A stretch of DNA of 64,000 nt, taken from positions 685,191 through 749,190 of the forward strand of contig VSDK01010127.1 in the NCBI GenBank assembly GCA_009767595.1, written 5' to 3'. The DNA comes from Symbiodinium kawagutii. Its lineage: Eukaryota; Sar; Dinophyceae; Suessiales; Symbiodiniaceae. This document shows, in pieces, positions 63,906 through 64,000 of this stretch; the first letter of the stretch is position 1, and the number at the start of each line of letters is the position of its first letter. The notes beneath the pieces are model-generated. The model searched no databases and was not told where the DNA came from. It saw nothing but the letters and a program-made list of their open reading frames with translations. The translations under genes and the position numbers were made by a program.

Positions 63906-64000
63906 CAACAACAGGGACCACGGCAACAGCAGCAGCATCCAGCAGCAACATTCAGGACTTTTGCCCCTGTCGCGCTGCCAGAATCATGGGAATCTTCTCT

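Noticed and set aside
63541-63951. Poly-Val/poly-Leu frame of 136 codons
   Set aside because: Translation of CTA/GAA trinucleotide repeats.

Overview
This window looks like nuclear DNA of a dinoflagellate, most like Symbiodiniaceae. The grounds are tiny exons bounded by AG|G acceptors with a mixture of GT, GC and GA donors, a genome full of short palindromic elements and ACCATCA-type satellite tracts, and a spliced-leader-like sequence at the 5' end of a retrotransposon. No prokaryotic gene structure, rRNA, complete tRNA or CRISPR array was seen. The window has two assembly gaps (50346-50503 and 62755-62910).

Two things dominate. (1) A structurally complete non-LTR retrotransposon lies on the + strand at 11961-20408. 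It has 15-bp flanking duplications, a short A-tail, an ORF1 (zinc ribbon plus coiled coil) and a 2239-residue ORF2 with the order RNase H - APE-type endonuclease - reverse transcriptase - C2H2 zinc fingers - cytosine-methyltransferase-like domain. ORF1 and ORF2 overlap by an ATGA. The ORF2 frame also stays open right through ORF1, which is not expected by chance.

(2) On the - strand, from a signal-peptide exon at 53521 down to about 9.3 kb, there is a chain of more than 30 small exons. They encode repeated cysteine-rich modules that alternate between a C-x(4-8)-C-P-C core and a C-P-x-x-C core. Towards the 3' end come a threonine-run exon and a serine-rich exon. Spliced in silico, the exons rebuild the same module order seen where two exon types are fused in the genome. 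I infer one very large split gene for a secreted or surface protein, with the retrotransposon sitting antisense in one of its introns.

The - strand landmarks recur about 50 kb apart in the same order: Thr/Ser exons at 62.6/61.7 kb and 10.5/9.4 kb, a ~400-bp repeat at 56 kb and 6.5/7.4 kb, another repeat at 54.4 kb and 3.9 kb, and a Gly/Tyr-rich exon at 50.5 kb and 1.6 kb. The window therefore probably holds one full unit, and the edges of its neighbours, of a tandem array of the large gene. The rest is introns and spacers carrying at least four families of ~100-bp inverted-repeat (MITE-like) elements, satellites, minisatellites and microsatellites. Most long open frames outside the retrotransposon are low-complexity artefacts. 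Exon ends are hand-chosen and should be treated as a model until RNA evidence is available.
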